Part shown: piece by piece, positions 6,810-7,583 of the stretch
Numbering within the stretch: the stretch's first letter is position 1
How the letters are laid out: every line of letters begins with the position of its first letter
Assembly (NCBI GenBank): GCA_001805695.1
Contig: MHGT01000025.1
Span: 2,588 to 10,170 of the forward strand
DNA from: Omnitrophica WOR_2 bacterium RIFCSPHIGHO2_02_FULL_67_20
GTDB lineage: Bacteria > Omnitrophota > Gorgyraeia > Aquiviventales > Aquiviventaceae
Length of the DNA: 7,583 bases
Reading direction: 5' to 3'
Made by a program: the position numbers and the translations under genes
Notes under the pieces: generated by a model
Seen by the model: only the letters and a program-made list of their open reading frames with translations
Databases searched by the model: none
Told to the model about the DNA's origin: nothing

Positions 6810-7583
6810 ATGAAAGCTCTCGTCCTGGGCGCGACGGGCCACATCGGGGCGCACGTCGTCCGCGCCCTCCTCGCTGACGGCCACCAGGTCCGCGCCGCCT
6901 ACCGCAGCCCCCAATTCCTCCATGTCCTCGACGGCCTGCCGGTGGAGCGCGTCCGGGTCGATCTCGAATCGCTCGATGGGTTGCCCGAAGCGCTAGCCGG
7001 CTGCCCCTGGGTGTTCCATGCCGCGGGCTACTACCCCACCACCCGCGAGCGGTACCACGAGGCGGTTGGGCGCGCGGTCGGCACGACGCGGCGCATCCTC
7101 GAGGCGTTCCGGCGCTCCGCGCCGGAGCGTGTCGTCTTCACCAGCAGTGCGTCGACCATCCGGCGCGTGGCCGGCCGGTTGGCCACGGAGCAGGACGCCG
7201 AGCCGTGGCCGCTCACCGAGCGGCGTTCGCTCTACGCCACGGCCAAAATTGCGATGGAGCACGAGGCGTCGCGCGCCGCCGGCGAGGGCCTGCCGGTGGT
7301 CATCGTCAATCCCAGCGTGTGCATCGGCGAGTACGACGCGCATTGCTTCTCCGGCCGCGCCGTGCTGCTCTTCGCCAGGGGCCGCCTGCCGTTCTACATC
7401 GAGTACACGCTGAATGCGGTGTACACCGGTGACGTCGGGGTGGGGCACGTCCGCGCCGCGCAGCGTGGCCGGCTCGGCGAGCGGTATCTGCTCGCGGGAT
7501 CCAACGTCGCGCTCAAGGACTTCGCCGCGCTCGTCGCGCGCGCGGCCGGGGTCCCGCCGCCGCGCTGGCGCGTGCCCTACCGG
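6810..7583 (+). CDS. Extended-SDR NAD(P)-dependent epimerase/reductase, HpnA/dihydroflavonol-reductase-like (3' end outside window)
   Basis: Rossmann-fold oxidoreductase. The 258 visible codons start MKALVLGATGHIGAHVV with the nucleotide-binding GxxGxxG at 7-13. The sequence continues with an acidic DL after strand 3 (about 51-52), FHAAGYY (about 69-75), the TSS active-site serine region (111-113), and the catalytic pair Y142/K146 in YATAK. It then has VIVNPS and the substrate-domain stretch GRLPFYIEYTLNAVYTGDVGVGH. This layout resembles the hopanoid-associated epimerase HpnA and DFR-like reductases, which are about 320-335 residues, so some 65-75 are missing. No other hopanoid gene is visible, so no pathway is assigned. 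There is no Shine-Dalgarno sequence and no convincing promoter; upstream ATG 6799 is out of frame. It could be read through from the glycosidase gene or start within the repeat-bearing gap. Confidence 0.88.
   Translation, partial: MKALVLGATGHIGAHVVRALLADGHQVRAAYRSPQFLHVLDGLPVERVRVDLESLDGLPEALAGCPWVFHAAGYYPTTRERYHEAVGRAVGTTRRILEAFRRSAPERVVFTSSASTIRRVAGRLATEQDAEPWPLTERRSLYATAKIAMEHEASRAAGEGLPVVIVNPSVCIGEYDAHCFSGRAVLLFARGRLPFYIEYTLNAVYTGDVGVGHVRAAQRGRLGERYLLAGSNVALKDFAALVARAAGVPPPRWRVPYR

Noticed and set aside
5255..6844. 529-codon minus-strand open frame
   Set aside because: Antisense to the GH1 gene with its intact catalytic motifs, and it also runs through the intergenic repeat; no domain recognised in its product.

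Overview
The window reads as a GC-rich chromosomal segment from a diderm (Gram-negative-type) bacterium. A TolC-type outer membrane channel beside an RND pump requires an outer membrane. The high GC, the long antisense shadow frames and the mix of genes would fit an uncultivated GC-rich lineage (Methylomirabilota/Rokubacteria-like, Acidobacteriota or a deltaproteobacterial group), but the sequence alone does not settle the taxon. No RNA gene, insertion sequence, CRISPR array or convincing terminator was found.

Left half (1-4563, minus strand): a drug-efflux operon transcribed right to left. It runs from a MarR-family regulator (4070-4525), through a TolC-family outer membrane factor (2785-4062), to an HAE1-type RND pump whose 3' end lies outside the window (1-2788). 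The genes are nearly contiguous: a 7-nt gap, then an ATGA overlap. The promoter is a clear sigma70-type element (TTGACA, 17 nt, TAACAT). An inverted repeat lies over its -10 box, which suggests autorepression by the MarR protein. No periplasmic adaptor gene lies between the channel and the pump.

Right half (4593-7583, plus strand): a divergent unit. It begins with an inositol-monophosphatase-superfamily phosphatase resembling histidinol-phosphatases (4629-5420), joined by an ATGA overlap to a family 1 glycoside hydrolase (5417-6703). After a 106-bp gap comes an extended-SDR NAD(P)-dependent epimerase/reductase (6810-7583, 3' truncated). The gap is mostly filled by an unusual inverted repeat built from ACGT-cored heptads.

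The most notable non-coding signals are three. First, both divergent genes appear to be transcribed from promoters so close to their start codons that their mRNAs would be leaderless or nearly so, and no gene in the window has a recognisable Shine-Dalgarno sequence. Second, a palindromic operator candidate covers the efflux -10 box. Third, there is the 79-bp heptad-phased inverted repeat. I found no clear evidence of a wholly new multi-gene system; the phosphatase-glycosidase pair is the least conventional gene combination.
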